64,000 nucleotides of DNA from contig NZ_CP054257.1 of NCBI RefSeq assembly GCF_017893945.1, positions 868,001 through 932,000 of the forward strand. Direction: 5' to 3'. Made by a program: the position numbers and the translations under genes. Source of the DNA: Treponema parvum (GTDB lineage: Bacteria > Spirochaetota > Spirochaetia > Treponematales > Treponemataceae). Position 1 is the stretch's first letter. The number at the start of each line of letters is the position of its first letter. Below the pieces are notes generated by a model that saw nothing but the letters and a program-made list of their open reading frames with translations, had not been told where the DNA came from and did no database searches. This document shows, in pieces, positions 44,342-53,016 of this stretch.

Positions 44342-44598
44342 ACTTTGTCAAAAAAGCGGTTGCGCTGCGTTATCCTGAAAACGCCCAGGCTCCTTTTATT
44401 ACGGCGGCGGCGAAGGGGCTGCTTGCACAGCGCCTTTTAAAAATAGCCGAAGAAAACGACATAGCCGTCGTAAGAGACGACGCTCTTGCGGAAGTTTTGT
44501 CGTTTCAGGAAGTGGGAAGCTGTATACCAGAGCAAACGTGGGAAATTGTAGCAAAAATATTTGCTTTTATCGGATATATCGGAGATAAATATGAATAA
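44338..44598 (+). CDS. FlhB C-terminal-like export-switch protein
   Basis: An 86-residue protein matching the cytoplasmic C-terminal domain of FlhB (FlhX-type): AVALRYPENAQAPFITAAAKGLLAQRLLKIAEENDIAVVRDDALAEVLSF covers the region after the autocleavage site. It lacks membrane helices and the NPTH cleavage motif itself, so it represents the stand-alone form known to substitute partly for FlhB-C. It overlaps the preceding FliK-like gene by 4 bp, and its stop overlaps the next gene. Confidence 0.8.
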   Translation: MNFVKKAVALRYPENAQAPFITAAAKGLLAQRLLKIAEENDIAVVRDDALAEVLSFQEVGSCIPEQTWEIVAKIFAFIGYIGDKYE

Positions 44599-44884
44599 TT
44601 TTATCAGGATTGAATCTTCCGACATAAAGGACGGAATGCGTTTTTCCGCCCCGGTTTTTTTTGACGACGGGAAGAACATGTTTTTGGCCGAAGGAAAAAC
44701 GGTAAAGCCCTACCATATCGCAGCTTTAAAACGCTGGGCGATTCCTTTTTTGCTTACTTACGGGCGGGAAATAAAAGACAGCGCGCCTGTCGCTGCGGTT
44801 CCTGTTCCTACTGTGGTTTCTGCAGTTCCCATGGTTCAAGATGCCGAAGACGTCGAAGAATTGGAAGAACTTGAAGAAGTTTAG
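44591..44884 (+). CDS. Small conserved protein with DUF3391-like N-terminal fold
   Basis: A 97-residue protein. The segment MNNFIRIESSDIKDGMRFSAPVFF through LKRWAIPFLLTYGREI resembles the N-terminal part found in HD-GYP proteins, without the phosphodiesterase domain. The C-terminus is Pro/Val then Glu-rich (EDVEELEELEEV), likely disordered. It overlaps the FlhB-like gene by 8 bp, implying shared expression. I started it at ATG 44591 with GGAGAT upstream rather than at the earlier in-frame codon. Confidence 0.55.
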   Translation: MNNFIRIESSDIKDGMRFSAPVFFDDGKNMFLAEGKTVKPYHIAALKRWAIPFLLTYGREIKDSAPVAAVPVPTVVSAVPMVQDAEDVEELEELEEV

Positions 44885-44910
44885 TTTTTCGGGCGCGATT
44901 TTTATTTACA

Positions 44911-45273
44911 GTGAATAAGATTGTCTTAGGCAAAAATGGAGAAGACCGTGCCGCTTTGTACCTTGAGCAGCACGGTTTTACTATTTTAGACAGAAATTGG
45001 AGGGCAAGATCCGGAGAAATTGACATAATAGCGCTCAAAGAAGAAACGATCGTCTTTGTCGAAGTAAAGACCTTACCGAGTGGAGTCATTTCCACTTTGG
45101 AACACGAATTAAACCGCAGAAAACAAAAAAGAATTACGGAAACGGCTAAACGTTTCCTTGCAATCAATCGAAAATATAATAACAGGTTTATTCGTTTTGA
45201 TGTGATAGTAGTGGATATGCCGGGGTTCCCGCCCGTCTATCACATGGAAAATGCCTTTTTTGGGGTCTTATGA
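44911..45273 (+). CDS. yraN: YraN/UPF0102 family nuclease-fold protein
   Basis: A 120-residue PD-(D/E)XK-fold protein. The core reads RNWRARSGEIDIIALKEETIVFVEVKTL, which holds the acidic and Lys residues of the fold (E..D...E.K). Members often lie near rnhB or trmD. Function is not established, probably DNA processing. The start is GTG 44911. It overlaps the next small gene by 4 bp. Confidence 0.9.
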   Translation: MNKIVLGKNGEDRAALYLEQHGFTILDRNWRARSGEIDIIALKEETIVFVEVKTLPSGVISTLEHELNRRKQKRITETAKRFLAINRKYNNRFIRFDVIVVDMPGFPPVYHMENAFFGVL

Positions 45274-45458
45274 TGACAAAAAATAATATGCGCAAAGATC
45301 CTGCGCAAGATCGTAAAGATGCTGTTTCTCCTAGAATTCTTGAGTTAAGGAAGAAAATAAGCGATAATGAGTACGTGGACGGCGCTATTCAGCGGATAGC
45401 GCAGGTAATGAGCAACAGGCTTGTAGACAATTATATGCACAGGACGCTGCACGGCTGA
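45270..45458 (+). CDS. Small FlgM-like candidate
   Basis: A 62-residue protein with a C-terminal stretch RILELRKKISDNEYVDGAIQ plus RIAQVMSNRLVD that resembles the sigma28-binding half of FlgM. The N-terminal half is polar and probably disordered. It overlaps yraN by 4 bp. The position after flagellar-export-like genes fits an anti-sigma role, but the match is short and unverified. Confidence 0.4.
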   Translation: MMTKNNMRKDPAQDRKDAVSPRILELRKKISDNEYVDGAIQRIAQVMSNRLVDNYMHRTLHG

Positions 45459-45512
45459 TTCGCTCTTTTTGTAATTCATTTTACATCGCAGTGAAAATCA
45501 AAGGAAATCTTT

Positions 45513-45977
45513 ATGGACAGAAACGGAAGACGGAAAAATCATAACAATCGTCGTAACTGGAACGATAAAAATTATAATCACAAAAATGCCGCCAATACGG
45601 CCGTACCCCACGTTGTGCCCAGAGAAACGCGTACGGATGTTTTAAATAAAGAAAAAGCTATCAGAGATTTTAAAGACAGGGAAGTTGTATGCCCCGTTTG
45701 CGGAAAAATTATAGAAGATTTGTCTTCCGCTTTGGCCGACAAAAATACAGGCGCTCCAATACATTTTGACTGCGCCTTGTCCATAGCTTCTAAAAATGAA
45801 GCGCTTAAAGAAAATGAGCGTTTTTCGTACATAGGGCAGGGGCGCTTTGCGGTTCTTTCGTTCGCCGATCCCGAGGACACGAAGCATTTTAAAATCGAAA
45901 AGATAATAGAATGGGAAGAACCCGGTAAAAAAAATGAATGGCGCTCTGAAATTTCAGGGCTTTACAGTCAGACCTAG
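45513..45977 (+). CDS. Conserved treponemal zinc-ribbon-like protein
   Basis: A 154-residue protein. The N-terminus (about 45 residues) is Asn/Arg/Lys-rich. A CPVCGK motif (EVVCPVCGKII) is followed about 30 residues later by HFDCALSI, forming a plausible zinc site. The C-terminal part FSYIGQGRFAVLSF is beta-rich. No established family or function; GGAAAT precedes the ATG. It closes the plus-strand cluster before convergent pdxY-like. Confidence 0.5.
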   Translation: MDRNGRRKNHNNRRNWNDKNYNHKNAANTAVPHVVPRETRTDVLNKEKAIRDFKDREVVCPVCGKIIEDLSSALADKNTGAPIHFDCALSIASKNEALKENERFSYIGQGRFAVLSFADPEDTKHFKIEKIIEWEEPGKKNEWRSEISGLYSQT

Positions 45978-46033
45978 AAGCTGATCGAACCGAGCGAACT
46001 TACAGAGTTGACCTATCCGAGCGAGCCGGCTCA

Positions 46034-46864
46034 TCAGAGCGATCCGACCAAAAACGGAATTTCGCTTTCAAAATCCACGCCGTACCAGTTGTGCTTTTGA
46101 TTTTTTACCGTCGCCTTTATCGCCCTTACTACAAAATCGGCCGCAAGAGCGACGGCCTTTTCTTCGGAAAATCCGCGTAAAATGGCTCCTGCGCATACGC
46201 TTGCAAAAATATCGCCCGTTCCGTGAAAACAGAAAGGCAGTTTTTCATGAAAATACGAAGAAAAAGCCTTCGTCTCACCGTCGTAGCACATCACTCCGAT
46301 CTTTTGGCTTTCAAAACTTACGCCTTTTAAAATCACTTTTTTTGCGCCGAGCGCGGCAAGTTCAACCAATATGTTTTCTACGTATTTAAGGTCGTATCCG
46401 GAATCTTTATAAGGAATATCCAACATAAACGAAGCTTCGGTCATGTTCGGAACGATTATGTCCGCAAGGCAGGCGAGTTTTGCCATCGCCGCGGCAAATT
46501 CCTTTGTAAAGCCCGGGTATAAATTTCCGTTGTCCGCCATGCATGGGTCAACAAAAATAAGGGTTCCGCTGCTTTTAAAATCACCGAACATCTTTTTCAT
46601 AAGCTCCAATTGGCGAAACGATCCCAGATATCCTGTGTAAATTGCGTCGAAACTTATTTTTTCTTTTTTCCAATGATCGAGTATCGGCGTGATGTCTTCC
46701 GTAAGATCGCGGAATGTAAACCCTTTAAAAGCAGTGTGTGTTGAAAGGACTGCAGTAGGAATTACGGCGGTCTCGACACCCATAGCGGAAATAATCGGCA
46801 GCGCAACGGTTAACGAACATTTGCCGACACACGAAATATCTTGAACAGTAACGATTCTTTTCAT
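46034..46864 (-). CDS. pdxY: Pyridoxal/pyridoxamine kinase
   Basis: Phosphorylates pyridoxal, and probably pyridoxamine/pyridoxine, in vitamin B6 salvage. A 276-residue ribokinase-fold protein. Start at ATG 46864 with GGGAGAG upstream; the frame opens further to 46939 without support. Features are KRIVTVQDISCVGKCSLTVA, VDPCMADNGNLYPGF, the nucleotide-binding FHGTGDIFASVCAGAIL with catalytic Asp, and the long DFVVRAIKATVKN helix. It is divergent from the DlgD-type gene. Confidence 0.88.
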   Translation of the reverse strand: MKRIVTVQDISCVGKCSLTVALPIISAMGVETAVIPTAVLSTHTAFKGFTFRDLTEDITPILDHWKKEKISFDAIYTGYLGSFRQLELMKKMFGDFKSSGTLIFVDPCMADNGNLYPGFTKEFAAAMAKLACLADIIVPNMTEASFMLDIPYKDSGYDLKYVENILVELAALGAKKVILKGVSFESQKIGVMCYDGETKAFSSYFHEKLPFCFHGTGDIFASVCAGAILRGFSEEKAVALAADFVVRAIKATVKNQKHNWYGVDFESEIPFLVGSL

Positions 46865-46926
46865 AAACTCTCCCGTACTTGAAAAAAGAAAGAATTTCAG
46901 TATAAGATTTATTTTAACTTTTAATG

Positions 46927-46932
46927 TATAAT
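46927..46932 (+). promoter_or_regulatory. -10 box for the DlgD-type gene
   Basis: TATAAT (46927-46932) precedes the AGGGGAG ribosome site and ATG 46954. No convincing -35 hexamer stands at 16-18 bp, so this may be an activated promoter. It lies in the divergent region shared with pdxY. Confidence 0.4.
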
Positions 46933-46953
46933 AGCTCAACAGGGGAGTATAAG

Positions 46954-48003
46954 ATGAGTAAAAGAGTTCCTTTCGATACGCTTAAAAAGACGATAAAACA
47001 GGCTTTTTTAAATGCGGGGCTTACCGAAGAACAGGCGGAAATCTGTTCTACGATACATTCCGAATCCAGCGCAGATGGAGTTGAAAGCCACGGCTTAAAC
47101 CGCGTTCCCAGATTCGTAGAATACATAAACAAGGGCTGGGTAAATCTTAAAGGATCTCCGCAGCTTTTAGGCGGGAAAGGCGCCGTTGAAAATTACGACG
47201 GTCAGCTTGGGATAGGTATTATGAACGCCCTTTTCTGTTCGGACCGCGCAGTCGAGCTTGCAAAGACGCACGGCATAGGCTGCGTAGCTCTTAAAAACAC
47301 GACCCACTGGATGCGCGGCGGAACCTACGCATGGCGCATCGCCGAAAAGGGATTCGTCGGGTTTTCATGGATAAATACCGAAAGCTGTATGCCCTTGTGG
47401 GGCAGCGACGAAGTCGGAGTCGGAAACAATCCGTTTTGCATTGCCATTCCGCGGAAAAAAGGCCCTGTGATACTCGATATGGCAATGAGTCAGTACGCAT
47501 ACGGAAAATTGGGCGTTTACCGCCTTGCCGGAAAGCAGCTTCCGTTTCCCGGCGGCTACGATAAAGATGGAAATTTGACGACGGATCCCGGCGCGATTGA
47601 ACAGTCTATGCTCGCTCTTCCCATAGGCTACTGGAAGGGCAGCGGATTGTCTTTGGCCTTGGATTTAGCCGCAGCGGTTATGGCCAACGGCCGGTCGGGA
47701 ATAGACATGGACGCTGAAAACGGCGGAAGTTGCTACGGCTGCTGCCAGATATTCATAGCTTACGATCCTTATCTGTTCGGTGAAGAAAAAGAAATACAAG
47801 CGATGATGGACAGACGAGTTGCAGCCGTAAACGCAAGCCATCCTGTAAAGGGCGGGGATCGCGTTTGTTATCCCGGTGAAAGAACTCTCGCCGTAAGAGC
47901 TAGAAGCATGAAAGAAGGCGTCGCAGTTGATGAAAAAGTTTGGGCTTATGTCGAAGGAATCGCTCGCGGAAACACCGACGCAAAGGACATCGCAAGCTCT
48001 TAA
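46954..48003 (+). CDS. 2,3-diketo-L-gulonate reductase-like (DlgD/YiaK, Ldh2 family)
   Basis: A 349-residue NAD(P)H-dependent oxidoreductase of the malate/L-lactate/sulfolactate dehydrogenase group. Similarity to YiaK/DlgD is extensive: SHGLNRVPRFVEYI, LKNTTHWMRGGTYAWRIAEKG, VGNNPFCIAIP, RLAGKQLPFPGGYDKDGNLT and LPIGYWKGSGLSLALDL, including the catalytic His. The physiological substrate could be a diketogulonate or a related 2-keto acid; no ulaA- or yia-type transporter lies beside it. Confidence 0.85.
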   Translation: MSKRVPFDTLKKTIKQAFLNAGLTEEQAEICSTIHSESSADGVESHGLNRVPRFVEYINKGWVNLKGSPQLLGGKGAVENYDGQLGIGIMNALFCSDRAVELAKTHGIGCVALKNTTHWMRGGTYAWRIAEKGFVGFSWINTESCMPLWGSDEVGVGNNPFCIAIPRKKGPVILDMAMSQYAYGKLGVYRLAGKQLPFPGGYDKDGNLTTDPGAIEQSMLALPIGYWKGSGLSLALDLAAAVMANGRSGIDMDAENGGSCYGCCQIFIAYDPYLFGEEKEIQAMMDRRVAAVNASHPVKGGDRVCYPGERTLAVRARSMKEGVAVDEKVWAYVEGIARGNTDAKDIASS

Positions 48004-48053
48004 ACCGCTTGTTCCGCTGATGCCGAAAGTTTTAATCTTTTTTGAAGAATCTA

Positions 48054-48081
48054 TTGTAGTTAAGGCGCTTTATACTATAAA
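48054..48081 (+). promoter_or_regulatory. Promoter with -10 box 8 nt before the start
   Basis: TTGTAG (48054-48059), a 16-bp spacer and TATAAA (48076-48081) are followed by 8 nt and ATG 48090, without a ribosome site. Confidence 0.45.
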
Positions 48082-48089
48082 CTCTTGTT

Positions 48090-49784
48090 ATGTCTCAAGA
48101 TAAATCTGAAAATACTTTTACACATCTTGTTTCGGGGATAAGCGTTGAAGAGCGCGTCATACTGCTTGAAAAGATAAAACAGCTCTCGGAAAATCTTGCA
48201 GAACAGACGCTCGAAAGTCCGTTTAGAAAAAACGCCGATTTGGAAATTTCATTATCCGAAGAACTTAAAGAAGAATTTTTCCTTTATAAGGTCTTGCTCT
48301 GGCTTCGCTCGGTTTTAAAAAGCATCTCTTTGGAAAAACTTTACGAAAAAGACAGAATTTCAAGGCTTGCCGCGGAAATTTCTCAGGCAGCTCCCGGATT
48401 GATAGACTTTGACCGCCGCAATCTTACGACGATATCTTATAATTATTTGAGACAGCTTAAAGACTGCGCGGATTTTTTTAAAACCTATTTGAGTCCTATA
48501 CAGGACGACATTGGCGCGTTTTATGTTTTTTTAGGTTCGTTCATTCTTCCTGAAGTGACGTCGCAGATAAACGAAGAAGCCGATCCTTTTTCAACGCCGC
48601 CCAGGGCTAAGGTTCCCGAAGGACACCGTTCCGCATTGGTTAGGCGCATCGATGAAATTTTGAAAAACATACCCGCCGTTTCCCGCAATATCATGTATAG
48701 ATCTGTCTTATCCGTAGAGTGGCTTAGGCAATTTTCTTCTTTACCGTTTGACAAATTTTTAACTGCATTTTCAAATGTGGTTTCGGATGATCATATTTGT
48801 TCATTTGAAAAATTGGGAAACAGTTTTTCCGAATTTGTGCGGGTTTTGTCATACGGAAAATCGATCAACGGAGAAACGCTTGAAGCTCTGTTTCTTTTTT
48901 CCTCAAAAAGCAAAGACAATGCTAAGCTCGACGAATTTTTATACGTAGCGGGAAAGCACCTTTCCGCGCTTCACTTTTTTATAGTTTCGGTTCCCGTGAT
49001 CTCCATAGCGAAGATCGTGTTTTCGGATTACACTTGGCGTCCCGCTCCTTTCGGCGGCGCCGAAGACTGGTTCGTAAAGTTCAAAAACGAATGGAAAAAA
49101 CGTTTTGACGCGCGCTGGGAAAAATGGCTTTTCGAATGCAAAAAAGAAGAACAGCTTTTTATATTAAAAAGTAAATTCTCTTTGAATTCTTTTCCTCTCA
49201 TGCCGTCCAGACCTTGGGCTGAACTGAGTGACGGTATCCGGTTCAAATACGAGATTACCGGAGGCTTTATAAACTGGTATTTGGAAAATTTCTTTTCCGA
49301 AAACATACGGATTCTTAAGGTTTTGCAGCTGGAAGGAGATTTTACGCAGAAAAACAGCAAGGAACTGCTTACCGGCGCCATAAGCGATCTTGTGTCTGTG
49401 GATTCTTCCATGAAGAATTTTAATAGGAATTTAAGAAAGGACGGAGAGATCGGCCTGTTGTTCGACGTGTTTGCAAAAGAACATTTGCGAACGATCAAAA
49501 CTCAAAAAAAGATCGATTTTGTTATGACAGGTTTTGCCCAAAATATAAAAGATATGAAAATGCATTTAGGCAATGCTGTCCGCTCTTTGATTTCCATATT
49601 GCAGAGTATTTTAGGCGTGTCGGAAAACAAAGAGCCGTGCCCGATCAGAAATTTAAACACTATCTGCGGGCAAAGAAATCAAAGCTATATCGCCGAATTG
49701 AAAAAACTGCTTACAACTTTGACGGATATTCTTGAATTGCTTTGCGGAATCGAACTTTTGGAATTGGAAAGCGCGGAAGCATGA
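48090..49784 (+). CDS. Large helical treponemal protein of unknown function (possibly DUF5312)
   Basis: A 564-residue soluble protein, mostly alpha-helical and charged, without signal peptide or membrane helices. Blocks include FTHLVSGISVEERVILLEKI at the N-terminus, GAFYVFLGSFILPEVTSQI and AKEHLRTIKTQKKIDFVMTG. It is likely the spirochaetal DUF5312 family, but I cannot confirm this without a search. The stop overlaps pgeF (ATGA at 49781-49784). The start lacks a ribosome site and is near a -10 box, so a leaderless mRNA is likely. Confidence 0.6.
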   Translation: MSQDKSENTFTHLVSGISVEERVILLEKIKQLSENLAEQTLESPFRKNADLEISLSEELKEEFFLYKVLLWLRSVLKSISLEKLYEKDRISRLAAEISQAAPGLIDFDRRNLTTISYNYLRQLKDCADFFKTYLSPIQDDIGAFYVFLGSFILPEVTSQINEEADPFSTPPRAKVPEGHRSALVRRIDEILKNIPAVSRNIMYRSVLSVEWLRQFSSLPFDKFLTAFSNVVSDDHICSFEKLGNSFSEFVRVLSYGKSINGETLEALFLFSSKSKDNAKLDEFLYVAGKHLSALHFFIVSVPVISIAKIVFSDYTWRPAPFGGAEDWFVKFKNEWKKRFDARWEKWLFECKKEEQLFILKSKFSLNSFPLMPSRPWAELSDGIRFKYEITGGFINWYLENFFSENIRILKVLQLEGDFTQKNSKELLTGAISDLVSVDSSMKNFNRNLRKDGEIGLLFDVFAKEHLRTIKTQKKIDFVMTGFAQNIKDMKMHLGNAVRSLISILQSILGVSENKEPCPIRNLNTICGQRNQSYIAELKKLLTTLTDILELLCGIELLELESAEA

Positions 49785-50893
49785 AAAAATTTTCCCTTTG
49801 CGCTTCCGGCAAAAACTATGCTCTGTTTCCCTTTATCTGTGATGAAAAAGAGCTTTCAGGCGGCGAGTACCCCGTGTGCGGGATGAGTTTGTTGCGCGCC
49901 GGTTCCATGCGTTTCAGATGGACTGAAGAAAATAAAAACAGAGATTTATTTTTTTCAACTCTTTGCGGTAAAAAAAACTTTTGCCGCGGAGGAGCGGGAA
50001 AAGCCGAAGGCTGCGTGTCGGAAACGGCGGAGATGCGGGAGATGTCATATGTGCCGACGGTTCGCGCCGAAAATTTTTTGCCGGTTCCCGTTCCGTTGGA
50101 ACTCGTTCACTCCCGCGATGTTATCATACTTAGAAACGGAAAAGAAGCTCAGGGCAGGCAAGCCGACGGACTGCTTACGAAAAACAAGACGCTTTTGCCG
50201 TCCGTAACCGTCGCCGATTGCGTGCCCGTTTTTTTTTACGACAGACGAAACGGCGTTTTCGGCGTCTTGCATTCTGGCTGGAAGGGCACCGGGATCATAA
50301 AAACTGCGCTTCAAAAAGCAAAAGAGGAATTTGGGACTAGGGCGGAAGACGTGAGCGTCGTTTTGGGTCCTCACATACGTTCTTGCTGTTATATCGTAGA
50401 TGAGGAGCGTGCAAATTATTTTGCCGAAAATTTTACGCCCGATTGCGTCGAAGCCGCCGAAACTTTATATTACGGCGAAACTTTAAATTCGAGTGCAGCT
50501 TTAAATTGCGGCGCAACTTTAAAGTTCGGCGCGCCGAGCGGAAATTTCAAAGGCAAAAAAATGTTCCGTCTTTCGCTTGAAAAAGCCAATTTAAGTATTT
50601 TACAAAAATGCGGAGTTCAGGCTTGCAATATTGCGCTATGCACGGACTGCACGTGTTGCTCGGAGTCGGATGAAAAAGGCGCCGGCAGTCAAGGCTGTAA
50701 ATCAAGCGGCTCGGACAGATCCGGCGGGCAAAACTGCAATTCCCGCGCGGCTCCTGAATATGTTTTTGGCTCGTTCAGGCGTGAAACTTCATGCCTGGAT
50801 CCCGCTCTTCCTATGGACGAGCGCTGGAAATATTTTACGGTGCAGGCGGCGTTTTGCGGGCATTTGCGTGAGTCTGACTTACAACGTCAGTGA
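49781..50893 (+). CDS. pgeF: Peptidoglycan editing factor PgeF (YfiH family) with expanded segments
   Basis: A purine-nucleoside/peptidoglycan-editing oxidoreductase of the laccase-domain (YfiH) family. The metal-binding and catalytic residues are visible in LELVHSRDV, TVADCVPVFF and GVLHSGWKGTG, and GPHIRSCCYIVDEE follows. At 370 residues it exceeds the usual 240-260: one insertion (about residues 225-255, 50460-50535) is a small tandem-repeated stretch (ETLNSSAALNCGATLKFGAP) and another (about residues 290-325) is Ser/Gly/Cys-rich (TDCTCCSESDEKGAGSQ). I start at ATG 49781; the frame extends upstream to 49742 inside the previous gene. Confidence 0.85.
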   Translation: MKKFSLCASGKNYALFPFICDEKELSGGEYPVCGMSLLRAGSMRFRWTEENKNRDLFFSTLCGKKNFCRGGAGKAEGCVSETAEMREMSYVPTVRAENFLPVPVPLELVHSRDVIILRNGKEAQGRQADGLLTKNKTLLPSVTVADCVPVFFYDRRNGVFGVLHSGWKGTGIIKTALQKAKEEFGTRAEDVSVVLGPHIRSCCYIVDEERANYFAENFTPDCVEAAETLYYGETLNSSAALNCGATLKFGAPSGNFKGKKMFRLSLEKANLSILQKCGVQACNIALCTDCTCCSESDEKGAGSQGCKSSGSDRSGGQNCNSRAAPEYVFGSFRRETSCLDPALPMDERWKYFTVQAAFCGHLRESDLQRQ

Positions 50894-50960
50894 ACTAAGC
50901 GAACGGTGTTAGTCAGTTAACGGTGTGAGCATAGCGAACGGCGTTCTGGAATGCTACGTT

Positions 50961-50989
50961 TTGCAAAGAATCTTCATATTTGCTATACT
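50961..50989 (+). promoter_or_regulatory. Promoter and structured leader of argS
   Basis: TTGCAA (50961-50966), a 17-bp spacer and TATACT (50984-50989). The roughly 110-nt leader to ATG 51107 contains GCGGGC/GCCCGC and GCGTTT/AAACGC inverted repeats, which could fold into two hairpins. No T-box consensus was seen. Confidence 0.5.
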
Positions 50990-51106
50990 TTGAAAATCCT
51001 GCGGGCGTTTGCGGCTCTTGCCCGCCGCTTTTGCGTTTTCATTATAGTTTGAAACGCTTCGCTTTTTCCGCATAAAACTTGTAAAAAAAAGGATTTGGAG
51101 AAAATC

Positions 51107-52915
51107 ATGTCCGATATAAAAAACGACAGCCGCATTTTGATATGCGCGGCGCTCAATATGTTTAAAGCTTCAAAAGGAATTTCCGGGGATGAAATAGACG
51201 CCGCTTCGGTACAGCTTGAGAATCCTCCCGATCCTGATATGGGCGACCTTGGAAGTCCCCTGTTCGTTTTTGCAAAGGTCTTGCGGACGGCTCCTGCCGT
51301 TATCGCTCAAAACGTAGTAAAAATTATTTCAGAAAATAAAAACTTGGCCGGAATAGACTGTCGTTCGATAGGAGAATTTGTCGCAGAAGGTCCGTACGTA
51401 AATATAAAACTGAATAAAGTTTCGGCGATAAAGGCGGTATTGAACCGCATATATTCCGAAGGAAGCGATTACGGCTCGTTTGATGAAGAAGGTAAAAAGC
51501 CTTTGGCGAATCGCCGGGTCATGGTTGAGTATTCAAGTCCCAACACAAACAAACCTCTTCACCTTGGGCACATGCGTAACGATGCTTTGGGAGAAAGCGT
51601 GAGCCGTATTCTTAAAAAAGCCGGAGCGGAGGTATTTAAAGTCAACATAATAAACAACCGCGGTATACACATATGCAAATCGATGCTTGCATACGAGCTC
51701 TTCCACGAACCTAAGGGCGAAACGCCTGAAACTGCGGGCATGAAAAGCGATCACTTTGTAGGGCAGTGCTATGTGGAATTCGATAAATATTCCAAAGAAC
51801 ATCCTGAAGCAAATAAACAGGCCGAGGCCATGCTTTTGGCTTGGGAAAGCGGCGATAAAAATATTCATAAAATTTGGAAAAGGATGAACGACTGGGCTAT
51901 CGAAGGAATTAAGGCCACTTACGAGCGCACAGGGGTTTCGTTCGATAAGCTTTATTATGAAAGCGAAACTTACCTTAAAGGAAAAAAAGAAATTCTTGAA
52001 GGACTTGAAAAGGGAATTTTCTATAAAGAAGAAGACGGTTCCGTTTGGGTTGACCTAAAGCCCTTAGGCATGGACAAAAACAAGGTGCTGCTTAGGAAGG
52101 ACGGAACGTCTTTATACATGACTCAAGACATAGGAACTGCGATCTTCCGCCATGACGACTGGCCGTTCAATCAGCTTGTTTATGTAGTCGCTTCCGAGCA
52201 GATTCATCATTTTAAAGTGCTTTTTTATATATTGAAAAAACTCGGTTACGAATGGGCGGATAAACTGTATCATTTAAGCTACGGCCTGGTAAATCTTCCT
52301 TCGGGGCGCATGAAAAGCCGGGAAGGAACCGTAGTTGACGCCGACGATCTTATAGATCAGCTTCACGCCGACGCCTTTGAAGAGATAAAAGCAAAAGGAC
52401 GCGAAGACGAGTTGGACGATGCGGACGACGTCGCCGAAAAAGTTGCGCTTGCGGCTCTTCATTATTATCTTTTACAGATTACGCCTGTTAAAGATATGCT
52501 TTTTAATCCTGAAGAATCCCTTTCGTTTAACGGCAATACGGGGCCTTATCTGCAATACATGGGCGCCCGCATAGCTTCAATTCTGCGTAAAGCTCAAGAA
52601 ACGAATATCCTGCCGGCTGAAACCGAAGCCGCCTCCGAATGCCTTACTTCAAAAGCCGAATGGGATCTTATAAAGGCCTTGGGCGCCTTTCCCGAGACGG
52701 TTTTGAAGGCTGCGAACAACCTTGATCCTAGCCTTATGGCGGCGTATTTGTACGACATAAGCAAGTTATTCGGAAAATTTTATCAGTCGTGTCCGATACT
52801 GGGCGCCGAGACGGAAGTTCTGCAAAGAGCGCGCCTGCTGCTTGCAAAATGTACGCTCACGGTTCTTAAAAACGCTATGGAACTCGTCCTCATTCCGTAC
52901 CTAGATAAAATGTAA
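51107..52915 (+). CDS. argS: Arginyl-tRNA synthetase
   Basis: Charges tRNA-Arg. A 602-residue class I synthetase: the N-terminal Add-1 region, the HIGH-type motif PLHLGHMRND (about residue 150), and the GRMKSREGT loop in place of KMSKS, followed by the DALR anticodon-binding domain (TGPYLQYMGARIASI). Start at ATG 51107 with GGAG 9 nt upstream; TTG 51095 also lies in frame. It stands alone after a leader with two hairpins. Confidence 0.97.
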   Translation: MSDIKNDSRILICAALNMFKASKGISGDEIDAASVQLENPPDPDMGDLGSPLFVFAKVLRTAPAVIAQNVVKIISENKNLAGIDCRSIGEFVAEGPYVNIKLNKVSAIKAVLNRIYSEGSDYGSFDEEGKKPLANRRVMVEYSSPNTNKPLHLGHMRNDALGESVSRILKKAGAEVFKVNIINNRGIHICKSMLAYELFHEPKGETPETAGMKSDHFVGQCYVEFDKYSKEHPEANKQAEAMLLAWESGDKNIHKIWKRMNDWAIEGIKATYERTGVSFDKLYYESETYLKGKKEILEGLEKGIFYKEEDGSVWVDLKPLGMDKNKVLLRKDGTSLYMTQDIGTAIFRHDDWPFNQLVYVVASEQIHHFKVLFYILKKLGYEWADKLYHLSYGLVNLPSGRMKSREGTVVDADDLIDQLHADAFEEIKAKGREDELDDADDVAEKVALAALHYYLLQITPVKDMLFNPEESLSFNGNTGPYLQYMGARIASILRKAQETNILPAETEAASECLTSKAEWDLIKALGAFPETVLKAANNLDPSLMAAYLYDISKLFGKFYQSCPILGAETEVLQRARLLLAKCTLTVLKNAMELVLIPYLDKM

Positions 52916-52949
52916 AAACGGATCCGCTAATTATGTGCCGCGTGTTCCG

Positions 52950-52966
52950 ACCGAAATCTCTTCGGT
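52950..52966. terminator. Hairpin between argS and the convergent VanY-type gene
   Basis: ACCGAA (52950-52955) pairs with TTCGGT (52961-52966) over a 5-nt loop. It lies between convergent genes and lacks a strong T-run, so a terminator role is only possible. Confidence 0.25.
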
Positions 52967-53016
52967 TGATTCTTACCTGCGTCGCTCCGGACGCCGTCTA
53001 AGGTGATTTAAGGTTT

